Source: Opitutaceae bacterium (GTDB lineage: Bacteria; Verrucomicrobiota; Verrucomicrobiia; Opitutales; Opitutaceae). Taken from it: DNA of 64,000 nt. The stretch lies in contig JADJZJ010000059.1 in assembly GCA_016715765.1 (NCBI GenBank), positions 1-64,000 on the forward strand. Reading direction: 5' to 3'. The translations under genes and the position numbers were made by a program. Below are positions 33,996 to 42,403 of this stretch, piece after piece. Position 1 is the stretch's first letter. Each line of letters starts with the position of its first letter. Under the pieces are notes generated by a model. That model was not told the origin of the DNA. It ran no database searches and worked only from the letters and a program-made list of their open reading frames with translations.

Positions 33996-35107
33996 ATCGC
34001 GGCCAGCTCCCGGTCCTTCTCGGTCTTGAGGCGGAGCTGGCCGCAGGCGGCGTCGATGTCGTGGCCTTTTTCGCGGCGGAGAGTGACAGAGACACGGGCA
34101 TCGCGGAGAATGTCGGCAAAGCGTTCCTGCCGCGTGATGGAGGGACGCTTCCACGGCAGGCCCTCGACCGTGTTGTAGGGGATGAGATTCACATGGGCAT
34201 GCAGGTCGAGGGCGATGTCGCGCAGCTTTTCGGCCTGGATGAGGGAGTCGTTGATTTCCTCGATGAGGATGAACTCAAGCGTGACCATGCGGCCGTGCTT
34301 CTCGCTGAAGGTCTTGATGGCGGGGAGCAGTTTGGCCAGGGGATAGGCCTTGTTGACCGGCATGATCTTTTCGCGGACCTCGTCGGTGGCGCCATGGAGC
34401 GAGATCGCGAGCCGGAGGCCGAGCGGTTCGTCGGCGAGTTGCAGGATTTTCGGCACGAGTCCGCTGGTCGACAGCGTGATGCGGCGGGCGCCGAAGCCGA
34501 GGCCCCAGTCGGCATTCACGATGGTGAGGGCGCGGATGATGGCGTCGTAGTTGGCGAGCGGCTCGCCCATGCCCATGACGACAATGTTGTCGAAGGAGGC
34601 CAGTTCCATGTGCGCGCGGGGCGTGCGGACGTCCTCGCGGTAGCAGACCTGCAGCAGCTGGGCGACGATCTCGCCGGCGTTGAGGTCGCGCTTGAGGCCC
34701 ATCAGACCGGAGGCGCAGAAGACGCAGCCCATGGCACAGCCGACCTGGGTGGAGATGCAGATGGTCTTGCGCGAGTGGTCGAGGCCGACGCCCTCCTGCG
34801 GGACCCGGATGATGACCGTCTCGATGAGGGAGCGGTCGCCGAGTTCGAGCAGCAGCTTGTCGGTCACGTCTTCCGACTGCTGGTTCAGGACGAGCGAGAC
34901 CGGCATGAGCTCAAAGGTGGCGTCCAGCCAGGCCCGCAACGGTTTCGAGAGGTTGGTCATGTCGTCCCACTGCCGGGCCCGTTTCTTGTAAACCCAGTCG
35001 AGGATCTGCTTGGCGCGAAAAGCCGGTTCACCGTGCTCCTTCAGGCGCGCGGTGAGGGTGGCAAGGGTCTCGCCGGTGAGCGGCGGTTTCGCGGGGGCGT
35101 ATTTCAT
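33992..35107 (-). CDS. rlmN: 23S rRNA (adenine-2503-C2) methyltransferase RlmN
   Basis: RlmN is a radical-SAM enzyme that methylates A2503 of 23S rRNA and A37 of some tRNAs. The frame has the N-terminal helical domain (LDWVYKKRARQWDDMTNLSK), iron-sulfur cluster motif CAMGCVFCASG (CxxxCxxC), SAM-binding VVMGMGEPLANYD, STSGLVP and a C-terminal Cys in DIDAACGQLR. ATG 35107 (MKYAPAK) is preferred to the GTG at 35128. The protein ends LAAM and its stop TAG (33994-33992) is part of the REP unit. Confidence 0.95.
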   Translation of the reverse strand: MKYAPAKPPLTGETLATLTARLKEHGEPAFRAKQILDWVYKKRARQWDDMTNLSKPLRAWLDATFELMPVSLVLNQQSEDVTDKLLLELGDRSLIETVIIRVPQEGVGLDHSRKTICISTQVGCAMGCVFCASGLMGLKRDLNAGEIVAQLLQVCYREDVRTPRAHMELASFDNIVVMGMGEPLANYDAIIRALTIVNADWGLGFGARRITLSTSGLVPKILQLADEPLGLRLAISLHGATDEVREKIMPVNKAYPLAKLLPAIKTFSEKHGRMVTLEFILIEEINDSLIQAEKLRDIALDLHAHVNLIPYNTVEGLPWKRPSITRQERFADILRDARVSVTLRREKGHDIDAACGQLRLKTEKDRELAAM

Positions 35108-35150
35108 TTTCGGTTCGAAAACTGACACGAATTACGCGGAAAGGGGGAGG

Positions 35151-35194
35151 AAAAAAAGGAAGGACAACATGTGGGTTTTGGGCGCCGTCCTTCC
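35151..35194 (-). terminator. Intrinsic terminator of leuA
   Basis: On the minus strand, GGAAGGAC (35194-35187) pairs with GTCCTTCC (35165-35158) around 21 bases and is followed by seven T. It lies 17 bases after the leuA stop. Confidence 0.85.
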
Positions 35195-35210
35195 GCGATT
35201 GTGATTGCGG

Positions 35211-36875
35211 TTAACGTACGAGGGCGCGGTTGAGGGCGCTGACGATGGCCTTGATGGAGGCGAGTTCGATGTTGGTGTCGATGCCGGCGCCGAAGAGCGA
35301 ATGACCGCGCTCGGTCTTGATCTGGATGTAGCTGACCGCGCGGGCCTCGGCCCCCTTGCCGAGCGAATGCTCGGCGTAGCTGAGCACCTCGAACTTGGGC
35401 AGCGGCGTGGCGCCCAGGGCGCGGACAAAGGCGTCAATGGGTCCGTTGCCCTCGGCGGAGAGCCGGTGGACGGTGCCATGCAGCGTGATGCTGGCCTCGC
35501 AATTCACCGAGCTGTCACGCTCGGTGGTCTTGAACTGCCCGAGCACGACCGGGGAGGTGCGGGCGAGGTATTCGCTCGTGAAGGCCTCATGGATCTCGGC
35601 GGCGGTGAGCTCGCGGCCGGTGGTGTCGGCCAGGTCGTTCACGATGCGGCCGATCTCCTTGTGCATGAGCTTCGGCAGCGTGTAGCCGAACTCGTTTTCC
35701 AGCACGTAGGCGACCCCGCCCTTGCCCGACTGGCTGTTGATGCGGATGATGGCCTTGTAGCTGCGGCCGATGTCGGCGGGATCGAGGGGGATGTAGAGCA
35801 CGTCCCAGGGCGCGCCGGGCTTCTGCTTCTCCCAGGATTTCTTGATCGCATCCTGGTGCGAGCCGCTGAAGGCGGTGAAGACGAGTTCGCCGGCGTAGGG
35901 CGCACGGGCCGGGACCTCCAGCTTGGTGCAGCGCTCGTAGATGTCGCGGATGCCGTTGATGTCGCTGAAGTCGAGACCCGGATGGATGCCGTGCGTGTAG
36001 AGGTTCAGGGCGACGGTGACGATGTCGAGGTTGCCGGTGCGCTCGCCGTTGCCGAAGAGGGTGCCCTCGACGCGGTCGGCGCCGGCCATCAGGCCGAGCT
36101 CGGTCGCGGCGATGCCGGTGCCGCGGTCGTTGTGCGTGTGCAGCGAGATCAGGGTGCGGTCGCGCCGGCTGAGGTGGGTGGACATCCACTCGATCTGGTC
36201 GGCGTGGACGTTGGGGGTCGCGTACTCGACCGTGGCGGGGAGGTTCAGGATGATCTTGTTGTCAACCGTGGGCTGCCAGACGGCGGTGACGGCCTCGCAG
36301 ACCTCGAGGGCGAAATCGAGCTCGGTGCTCGTGAAGCTTTCGGGCGAGTACTGGAACTGGACCCGGGTGCCGGCGGCGGCGAGGGGGGCGGTGTGCTGCC
36401 TGACCCACTCGGTGCCGCGGACGGCGATCCGGCGGATTTCGTCCCGGCTGGCGTTGAACACGTATTCCCGCTGCTTGGGCGAGGTGGAGTTGTAGAGGTG
36501 GAAGATGATCCGCTTCGCGCCGCGCAGGGCCTCGCAGGAGCGGGTGATCAGCTCCTCGCGGCACTGGCAGAGGATCTGGATGGCGACGTCATCCGGGACG
36601 CGCTTCTCCTCGATGAGGCGGCGGCAGAAATCGAACTCGATCTGCGAGGCGGAGGGAAAGCCGACCTCGATCTCCTTGAAGCCGATCTTCACGAGCAGCT
36701 CGAAGTACTCCAGCTTCTCCTCGACGCTCATCGGCTGGGCGAGGGCCTGGTTGCCGTCGCGGAGATCCACGCTGCACCAGAGCGGGGCGCGGGTGAGGGT
36801 GCGATTGGGCCATTGGCGGTTGGGCAGGGCGACCGGCGGAAAGGGCCGGTATTTCGTGATGGGAGCAGGTTGCAT
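35211..36875 (-). CDS. leuA: 2-isopropylmalate synthase
   Basis: LeuA condenses acetyl-CoA with 2-oxoisovalerate in the first step of leucine synthesis. The 554-residue protein has the DRE-TIM active site WCSVDLRDGNQALAQPM, FPSASQIEFDF, and SLHTHNDRGTGIAATELG with metal His residues. It has a long C-terminal dimer/regulatory domain (about 420-554), as in the long LeuA type of actinobacteria and yeast. It begins MQPAPITKYRPFPPVALPNR. No leader peptide or T-box was seen in the 290-base gap upstream, which it shares with the divergent sigma-factor gene. Confidence 0.95.
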   Translation of the reverse strand: MQPAPITKYRPFPPVALPNRQWPNRTLTRAPLWCSVDLRDGNQALAQPMSVEEKLEYFELLVKIGFKEIEVGFPSASQIEFDFCRRLIEEKRVPDDVAIQILCQCREELITRSCEALRGAKRIIFHLYNSTSPKQREYVFNASRDEIRRIAVRGTEWVRQHTAPLAAAGTRVQFQYSPESFTSTELDFALEVCEAVTAVWQPTVDNKIILNLPATVEYATPNVHADQIEWMSTHLSRRDRTLISLHTHNDRGTGIAATELGLMAGADRVEGTLFGNGERTGNLDIVTVALNLYTHGIHPGLDFSDINGIRDIYERCTKLEVPARAPYAGELVFTAFSGSHQDAIKKSWEKQKPGAPWDVLYIPLDPADIGRSYKAIIRINSQSGKGGVAYVLENEFGYTLPKLMHKEIGRIVNDLADTTGRELTAAEIHEAFTSEYLARTSPVVLGQFKTTERDSSVNCEASITLHGTVHRLSAEGNGPIDAFVRALGATPLPKFEVLSYAEHSLGKGAEARAVSYIQIKTERGHSLFGAGIDTNIELASIKAIVSALNRALVR

Positions 36876-37166
36876 GGCGAAGACAGACGGATTTGAAAGG
36901 TTGGGACGGAAGACAGGGAAACGCACGCGAATCGCGGCGGTCACTCAACAAGGCAGGCGGGACGCACAGTCGGCCGTTAGCGGCGGTTAAAGACCGTGCG
37001 CAGTCGTAAGTCGAAGGGCCTGCAGCTGTTTTCGCATTTGCAGCGTCCAGTGAGGCGCGGCGGGCGGGTGGCGTCAAGCTGGCACTCTGGCATACGATAT
37101 GGTTCGTAACCTGCGGCCTCGCACCGGCGTCTTGCTACCTGTGTATGCGTTTGTCTCCATTCCCCC

Positions 37167-37757
37167 ATGTCTGAAGAAGAGGCCTTCGACCTGCCCGGCT
37201 GCCTTGTGCGGGTCCGCGCCCGGGACCAGGCGGCGGCGCGCGAGCTGGTTGAGCACCTCTATCCATTGGTCATCCGCATTGTCCGCTCCCATCTGCCGCG
37301 ACGCGTGGCCGAGGAGGATCTGGCCCAGGACATCTTTCTGAAAATGTTCACCCGCCTGGAACAGTATCAGGGGACGGTGCCCTTTCCCCACTGGGTGTCG
37401 CGGATCGCGGTCACGACCTGCATCGACCAGCTGCGGGCGCAGAAGCGCCGGCCGGAATTCCGGTGGTCCGACCTTTCGGAGAACGAGGCGCAGCTCCTCG
37501 ACAATGTCCTGACCAACGACGACGAGAGCCCGCCCGACGAGGCGCTGGAGGCGCGCGAACTGGTCGGCAAGCTGCTCGGCCAGCTCAAACCGGATGATCA
37601 GCTCGTCATCCGCCTGCTCGACCTGGAGCAGAAGACCATCCGCGAGATCAGCGCGCTGACGGGCTGGAATGGCGCCCTGGTCAAGGTCCGGGCTTTTCGC
37701 GCACGACGGAAGTTGCACAAGTTGTTCACGGCCCTACAAAGAAAGGAACGCTCATGA
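37167..37757 (+). CDS. ECF RNA polymerase sigma factor
   Basis: A 196-residue sigma-70 family protein. Region 2 includes LVEHLYPLVIRIVRSHLPRR and EEDLAQDIFLKMF. Region 4 (about 135-190) includes QLVIRLLDLEQKTIREISAL and TGWNGALVKVRAFRARRKLH. The next two genes overlap or nearly touch it (ATGA overlap with the 99-residue gene), giving a three-gene unit. The following products look like a membrane anchor and a periplasmic LTxxQ-type protein, so the sigma factor may respond to envelope or metal stress. That link is inference. Confidence 0.9.
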   Translation: MSEEEAFDLPGCLVRVRARDQAAARELVEHLYPLVIRIVRSHLPRRVAEEDLAQDIFLKMFTRLEQYQGTVPFPHWVSRIAVTTCIDQLRAQKRRPEFRWSDLSENEAQLLDNVLTNDDESPPDEALEARELVGKLLGQLKPDDQLVIRLLDLEQKTIREISALTGWNGALVKVRAFRARRKLHKLFTALQRKERS

Positions 37758-38053
37758 AGCCCTCCGAATTCAAATGGCAACGGCTGGTCCGCGCCGCCCG
37801 GCGTGCGACCGACGCCCGTGACGAGGCGGCGCCCTATGGCTTCGCGACCCGCGTGGCGGCCCAGGCCCTGGCCGCCAGGGAGTCCTCCAATCCCCTCATG
37901 GAACGGCTGGCCTGGCGCGCCCTCGGCGTGGCCTGCCTGGTCGCGGTGCTCGGCGTCGCGGCCAACTATTCATTGCTGCAGAACGGCAATGCGGAAGTGG
38001 AGGGTTTCTTCACCCCGGACGATCCCGCCGCCATCGTGCTGGAGGTTTCCTGA
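37754..38053 (+). CDS. Single-TM protein, possible anti-sigma partner
   Basis: A 99-residue protein that overlaps the sigma gene by 4 bases. A basic cytoplasmic-type N-terminus (EFKWQRLVRAARRATDA), one transmembrane helix (ALGVACLVAVLGVAANYSLL) and a short outer tail. No zinc anti-sigma motif is visible. Position and topology suggest an anti-sigma or anchoring role; similarity gives no support either way. Confidence 0.65.
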   Translation: MKPSEFKWQRLVRAARRATDARDEAAPYGFATRVAAQALAARESSNPLMERLAWRALGVACLVAVLGVAANYSLLQNGNAEVEGFFTPDDPAAIVLEVS

Positions 38054-38054
38054 G

Positions 38055-38549
38055 ATGAACCGGCCCTGGAAAGTCATCCTCGCCTTCGTCGGCGTGTTCG
38101 TGGCCGGCGCCGTGTTTGGCGGGTTTCTGTCCCTGCGGTTTGCGCCGGAACGGATGGGGATGATGCGGCTGCAGCGGGCGACCCCGATGGAGCAGTTCAC
38201 CCCGCAGATCTTCAAGCACCTGTCCAAGCGTCTCGACCTGACCGAAGCGCAGAAGGAAAAAATCCGGCCCATCATCCGGCAGGCCGATGCCGAAATGCGG
38301 CGGCTCCGGCTGGCCGGCGCCCGCGAGGCCATCGGCGTGGCCGAGCACATGCACGAGCAGGTGGCGGCGCTGCTGACGCCCGCGCAGCTGCGGGAGCTGG
38401 AAAATTTGAAGCGCGAGATGCGCGAGCGCTGGGCCCGCGAGCGGCAGAAGCGCTGGGGCGACCGCCCCGGACCGGGCGGACCGCCGCCGCCGCCGGGTGA
38501 GCGACTTCCGCCACCCCCCCGCGAGCCGGCCGACCCGGACGCCAAATAA
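38055..38549 (+). CDS. Periplasmic Spy/CpxP-like heavy-metal-sensor-type protein
   Basis: A 164-residue protein with an N-terminal membrane helix (VILAFVGVFVAGAVFGGFL), then a helical domain (KHLSKRLDLTEAQKEKIRPI, HMHEQVAALLTPAQLRELEN). This resembles the LTxxQ pattern of CpxP/Spy and the CnrX/ZraP-type metal sensors. A Pro/Arg-rich tail (GPGGPPPPPGERLPPPPREP) ends it. It starts one base after the previous stop. It probably acts outside the inner membrane as the sensor for the ECF factor, by analogy with Cnr systems; metal ligands cannot be assigned. Confidence 0.75.
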   Translation: MNRPWKVILAFVGVFVAGAVFGGFLSLRFAPERMGMMRLQRATPMEQFTPQIFKHLSKRLDLTEAQKEKIRPIIRQADAEMRRLRLAGAREAIGVAEHMHEQVAALLTPAQLRELENLKREMRERWARERQKRWGDRPGPGGPPPPPGERLPPPPREPADPDAK

Positions 38550-38716
38550 TTCCGCAGATTGCAGTTGAATGCGCCCCGGTCGGGCCTACGTTCCGCCCCG
38601 GCCAGGCGCCATGCATGGGCAGGCGCGCGCGGCCTACGGTGGCCGGGAAGCGATGGGAATTAGCCCAAGGTCGGGCTTGCCCAATCCGCAATCCGCACTC
38701 TTCATTCCGCCATCTG

Positions 38717-39877
38717 ATGTCAGGTTCCTATCAAGTCATTGCCCGCAAGTGGCGGCCCCAGACGTTTGACGACGTGGTCGGCCAGGACCACGTGGTGCGG
38801 ACCCTGAAGAACGCCATCGCCCGCAACCGGATCGCCCACGCCTACCTGCTGGTCGGCCCGCGCGGCACGGGCAAGACGACCACGGCGCGCATCTTTGCCA
38901 AGGCGCTCAACTGCGCCGGCGGACCGAAGGCGGATTTCGACGTGAACGATCCCGTCTGCCAGGCCATCGCCGACGGCACGCACCTCGACGTGATCGAGTT
39001 CGATGCGGCCACCAACACCCAGGTGGACAAGATCCGCGAAGCCATCCTCGACTCGGTGGCCTACGCGCCGGCCTCGGCGAAATACAAGATCTACATCATC
39101 GACGAGGTGCACATGCTCTCGGCGGGCTCGTTCAACGCGCTGCTCAAGACCCTGGAGGAGCCGCCGCCGCACGTGAAGTTCGTCTTTGCGACCACGGATC
39201 CGCAGAAGATGCCGCTCACGGTGATCTCCCGCTGCCAGCGCTTCGATCTCAAGCCCATCCCGGATGAGCTGATTGTCGGACGGCTGAAAAAGATCGCCGC
39301 GGATGAGAAGATCAAAGTCTCCGACGCAGCCCTCGCCTGCATCGCCCGCATGGCGGAGGGCGGCATGCGCGACGCCCAGTCCATCCTCGACCAGATGATC
39401 TCCTTCTGCGGGGGCGAAATCTCCGAGCCCGACGTGCTGGACGTCTTCGGCCTCGTGGCGGCGGAGAAGATCGCCGCCCTGGCCGCCGCCGTGGCCGCGG
39501 GCGACCACCGGCAGATTGTGGCCATCGTGGATGACTGTGATGCCAACGGCCGTGACCTCGTGCGCCTCCTCACCGACCTGCAGGCGCTGGTCCGCGGCGC
39601 GCTGCTCGATGCCATCGCCAAGGGCGGCAACAGCGACCTGCTGGGCGGGACGGTCCTCACCACGGAACAGCTGACCCGCCTGCTCGACGGATTGCGCGAA
39701 GGCGAGGGCGGGGTGAAACTGGGCCTGTCGGAAAAGATCAATTTTGAGGTCACGCTGCTGAAGGCGGTCGAGGCCAGCCGCTCGCGGGCGATCGACAGTC
39801 TCATCAAGGAGCTGACGGCCCTGGCCGAGGAAGCCCCGGCCGCGGCCGGCGACGCCGGCGAAAAAAAAAAGGACTGA
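38717..39877 (+). CDS. dnaX: DNA polymerase III tau/gamma subunit, with slippery A10
   Basis: The clamp-loader ATPase of 386 residues in the zero frame. It has YQVIARKWRPQTFDDVVGQD, Walker A GPRGTGKTTTA (47-57), Walker B IIDEVHM (127-133), sensor VISRCQRF (169-176) and domain III. The zinc-site cysteines are reduced in number. The end is notable: GAA AAA AAA AAG GAC TGA, ten A in a row (39861-39870) followed by a stop. A -1 slip at A-AAA-AAG continues open to 40230, adding about 118 residues. Thus the zero-frame product is gamma-like and the shifted one tau-like. Confidence 0.93.
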   Translation: MSGSYQVIARKWRPQTFDDVVGQDHVVRTLKNAIARNRIAHAYLLVGPRGTGKTTTARIFAKALNCAGGPKADFDVNDPVCQAIADGTHLDVIEFDAATNTQVDKIREAILDSVAYAPASAKYKIYIIDEVHMLSAGSFNALLKTLEEPPPHVKFVFATTDPQKMPLTVISRCQRFDLKPIPDELIVGRLKKIAADEKIKVSDAALACIARMAEGGMRDAQSILDQMISFCGGEISEPDVLDVFGLVAAEKIAALAAAVAAGDHRQIVAIVDDCDANGRDLVRLLTDLQALVRGALLDAIAKGGNSDLLGGTVLTTEQLTRLLDGLREGEGGVKLGLSEKINFEVTLLKAVEASRSRAIDSLIKELTALAEEAPAAAGDAGEKKKD

Positions 39878-40230
39878 TTGAGCGGCTGGAGGAGCGCCTG
39901 AGCGCCAGGCTGGCCGGGGCGAGTGCCACCACCCCTGCCGCCGTGGTTCAGGTTGAGGATGCGGTTGAGGAAACGGAGGCTCCCGCGGGTCCCAGCGAGG
40001 CGGAGGAAGCTGTCATGCTGGCGGACCGGAACAACGGCGCCGCCGGTACGGATACGATTCCCGCCGGAGTGGGTCTGGTCGCGGAAGTGGAGGACACGCC
40101 GGCCAAGTTGCCGCCGCTGGATGACCTGGTGCAGCGCATCCCGCCCGAGGTGCGCGAGCTGATGGATGAACTTTTCCGCGCCAAATTCGTCCGCGTCCAG
40201 CGCGTGCCGAAAAAAGCCCTGCAGGGCTGA
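39861..40230 (+). other. -1-frame tau extension of dnaX
   Basis: After the A10 run the -1 frame reads GLIERLEERLSARLAGASAT, an acidic Pro/Ala/Glu linker, then DLVQRIPPEVRELMDELFRA and KFVRVQRVPKKALQG before TGA at 40228-40230. There is no convincing start codon of its own at the beginning. The length and folded-looking end fit a tau tail reached by ribosomal frameshifting or transcript slippage. Confidence 0.7.
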
Positions 40231-40356
40231 CGTGTGCGGTTGAAGCACACTGTTTGGGTGCGGCACCGCTTGCTGGCGGGGATCAATCATCTTTTTCCCG
40301 CGGATAGCGCGGATAGTCGCGGATAATACCAATCACCATGCCCTTTGCACTTTCGG

Positions 40357-40430
40357 GTAGCTACGAGCGTGAGCGAGTGGAGTAGTGCGTATGCTGCGCG
40401 TGTGATCCACTCGCTCACGCTCGTAGCTAC
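40357..40430. repeat. GTAGCTACGAGCGTGAGCGA palindrome
   Basis: 24-bp arms (40357-40380 and 40407-40430) are exact reverse complements around 26 bases. The same arms recur at 49183-49206 and 49233-49256. The rest of the gap 40231-40549 holds CGCGGATAGTCGCGGAT and ATCCGCGTTGATCCGCGTG units, and no gene. Confidence 0.85.
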
Positions 40431-40549
40431 AATTCGTGCCAAGATCTGTTTTTAAGGCCCGTTGGTATATTGCCTCTGTCATCCGCGTTGATCCGCGTGA
40501 TCCGCGGCAAAGATTGTATCCGGATCAGCGGTCCAGGCACCTGATGCTG

Positions 40550-40909
40550 CTATCCGGGCCAGCGGGCACCGATGGGCCGGGCGGAAGCCACGGGGCGGGA
40601 GTACAGGAAGGCCTCGACGGCGGCCTGTGCATGGGGCGGGAGCAGCGGGACGGTTTCGCGACGGTAAAGTCCCTCGGGCACGCCTTCGAACTCGTCAAGC
40701 CGGGCCAGGGTGTCCGTATCGATCTCCCAGATTTCACCGCTGACCCCGTGACGGTCGGCGGGTTGGAAAACCATGCCCGGGTAGTCGCCCAGGGAATAAA
40801 GGGTGTAGCCGGGCATGGTGTGCGCCTCGGCGATGAACTTCTGCCCGGCGAGTTGCGTGTGATTGCTGCCGCCGCGCTTCAGGGTGCCATAGACGAAGAG
40901 GCGGATCAT
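40550..40909 (-). CDS. Gamma-glutamylcyclotransferase-like (AIG2) protein
   Basis: A 119-residue protein of the GGCT/AIG2 fold. It has the signature start MIRLFVYGTLKRGGSNHTQL, GYTLYSLGDYPGMV, GEIWEIDTDTLARLDEFEGV with the acidic catalytic region, and a YRRETVPL strand. Members include gamma-glutamylamine cyclotransferases; the substrate is not decided by sequence. The ATG at 40909 gives the exact family start. It lies 37 bases after the PP2C gene on the same strand. Confidence 0.88.
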   Translation of the reverse strand: MIRLFVYGTLKRGGSNHTQLAGQKFIAEAHTMPGYTLYSLGDYPGMVFQPADRHGVSGEIWEIDTDTLARLDEFEGVPEGLYRRETVPLLPPHAQAAVEAFLYSRPVASARPIGARWPG

Positions 40910-40946
40910 GGAGGGATCGCGGACGCGGCGGCGGGGCCGGCGCGGT

Positions 40947-41804
40947 TCAGGTTTCGTTCGGGATGGTTTCGATGACCAGGGCCGTGATGTTGTCCCGACC
41001 CGATCCTTCCAGCGCGGCCTCCACCAGCCGGCGGGCCGGGACAATGGCGGCCTGTTCCGGGGTGGGTTCGCGGATCAGTTCCTGCAGGGCCCGATCCCAG
41101 AGGCCGTCGATCAGGCCGTCGGAGCAGATCAGGAAACGGTCGCCGGTCTGGTAGCCGACCGCCCCGACCTGCGTATCAATGAACTGGTGGCCGGCGCCGA
41201 GGGCCTGGTTCAGGGCGTTGCGCATGGGATGGTTCCGGGCTTCGCGCTCGTTGATCTTGCCCTGGCGGCGCAGCCAGCCGACATGCGAGTGGTCATGCGT
41301 GAGCTGGGTCAGACCGCCATCCTTGGGCAGGTAATAGATCCGGCTGTCGCCGATGTGGCCGAAGTACATCCAGTCCGGTGTGAACCAGCAGAGACTGAGG
41401 GTGGCCCCCATGCCGGCGCATTCCTCGTAGCTGCGGCCATGGTCGAGCATCACCTTGTGGATGTCGGCGAACAGTTCCTGCAGCACGTCGGAAAAGCCGC
41501 TGGCGAGGCCCATCGCGGACATGCGGAAACAGCGCGGCATGAGGGCGGTGATGCGGTCCACGGCGATCCGGCTCGCGAATTCGCCGGAATTGGCCCCGCC
41601 CATCCCGTCGCTCACCGCGAACACGAAGTCCGTGTTCTTCTGGGAGGCCTCGCCGACCTTGCCCAGAAAACGCAGTTCATGCCCGTCAAACGTGAGCGCG
41701 AGGAAGGAATCCTCATTGTTCGGGCGGACGCGGCCGCGGTGGGTGAGGCCCGACCAGCGCAGCTGGTGCGCCGGTTGGGCCGGGGGGGAGGAGTCAGTGG
41801 GCAT
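40947..41804 (-). CDS. PP2C-type serine/threonine phosphatase
   Basis: A 285-residue PPM phosphatase with all metal-site motifs: RGRVRPNNEDSF, FAVSDGMGGANSGEFAS, GATLSLCWF, IGDSRIYYL, LTHDHSHVGWL, LICSDGLIDGL and GRDNITALVI. It removes phosphate from Ser/Thr residues in the cytoplasm. Its ATG overlaps the end of the upstream kinase-like gene by 11 bases, a strong sign of coupled expression and shared function. Confidence 0.95.
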   Translation of the reverse strand: MPTDSSPPAQPAHQLRWSGLTHRGRVRPNNEDSFLALTFDGHELRFLGKVGEASQKNTDFVFAVSDGMGGANSGEFASRIAVDRITALMPRCFRMSAMGLASGFSDVLQELFADIHKVMLDHGRSYEECAGMGATLSLCWFTPDWMYFGHIGDSRIYYLPKDGGLTQLTHDHSHVGWLRRQGKINEREARNHPMRNALNQALGAGHQFIDTQVGAVGYQTGDRFLICSDGLIDGLWDRALQELIREPTPEQAAIVPARRLVEAALEGSGRDNITALVIETIPNET

Positions 41805-42204
41805 CAGGCAAGGGTTGAGGTGGCGGCGGACCGTCCAGCAGGGTGGCGAGTTCGAAATCGATGATGCAGAAGCGGCCGTCGGAAAAACGGTAGGTGATGT
41901 TGCGCAGGAAGGGGTCGTCGTGCCGCACGCCGTATTGCTCCAGCTCGGCGAACAGCTCCTTCATGCGGTCCTCCTTCATGTGATCGACCCGCGAACCGCA
42001 GTTCGTGGTGATCATCTTCAGGTTTTCCGGGTCGGTCTCGAGGACCTTGGGGACGAATTCGCAGCCGCGCGCCTCCAGGTGGCGCAGGATGCGGATCTCG
42101 TTTTCGAAGCGTTCGCGGGCCATATGACCGCGGAAAGTCTTGTAGACCCGCCCATCGTAACCGATGTGCACGAGAGCGCGGCGGGTGTCTTTGGCTTCCT
42201 CCAT
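41794..42204 (-). CDS. Minimal protein-kinase-like protein (136 aa)
   Basis: The small protein keeps the core of the kinase fold in order: beta-3 Lys (VYKTF, Lys22), helix-C Glu in RFENEIRILRHL (Glu36), catalytic loop HDDPFLRNI (Asp96/97, Asn102) and metal Asp in IIDFE (Asp116). There is no glycine-rich loop of the usual kind, and the whole C-lobe beyond the DFG-like motif is missing. It resembles Bud32/RIO-like short kinases more than Hanks kinases. It overlaps the PP2C phosphatase gene, so a kinase/phosphatase pair is a reasonable hypothesis; activity is unproven. Confidence 0.7.
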   Translation of the reverse strand: MEEAKDTRRALVHIGYDGRVYKTFRGHMARERFENEIRILRHLEARGCEFVPKVLETDPENLKMITTNCGSRVDHMKEDRMKELFAELEQYGVRHDDPFLRNITYRFSDGRFCIIDFELATLLDGPPPPQPLPDAH

Positions 42205-42304
42205 GGTGACGGTGGCGATTTATTTTCTCACTGAGTCCTGTATATCAACAACTTCCCGGACACAATCCTGCAATGTCGCAGGTCGGCGGAATTACGGCTT
42301 CCGC

Positions 42305-42320
42305 TGGCATGTAAGGTGCT
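42305..42320 (+). promoter_or_regulatory. Sigma-54 -24/-12 promoter of glnII
   Basis: TGGCATGTAAGGTGCT matches the TGGCACG-N4-TTGCW consensus in all but two fixed positions, including the GG and GC dinucleotides with correct spacing. It lies 84 bases before the glutamine synthetase ATG. Nitrogen control by NtrC-type activation is therefore likely. Confidence 0.6.
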
Positions 42321-42403
42321 ATTTTCTGGCTGCATTTGGGACGTTTCGGGCAGTTTAATCTGCAAGTCGCTTAAATCAAAACCCTCCATCAACCTCATCG
42401 CAT

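Noticed and set aside
36876..37166. Leucine leader peptide or T-box before leuA
   Set aside because: No run of Leu codons, no T-box sequence and no terminator/antiterminator pair was found in the gap.
39923..40230. Independent gene after dnaX
   Set aside because: The frame has no convincing start near its beginning and joins dnaX exactly through the A10 slip site, so it is better explained as the tau extension.
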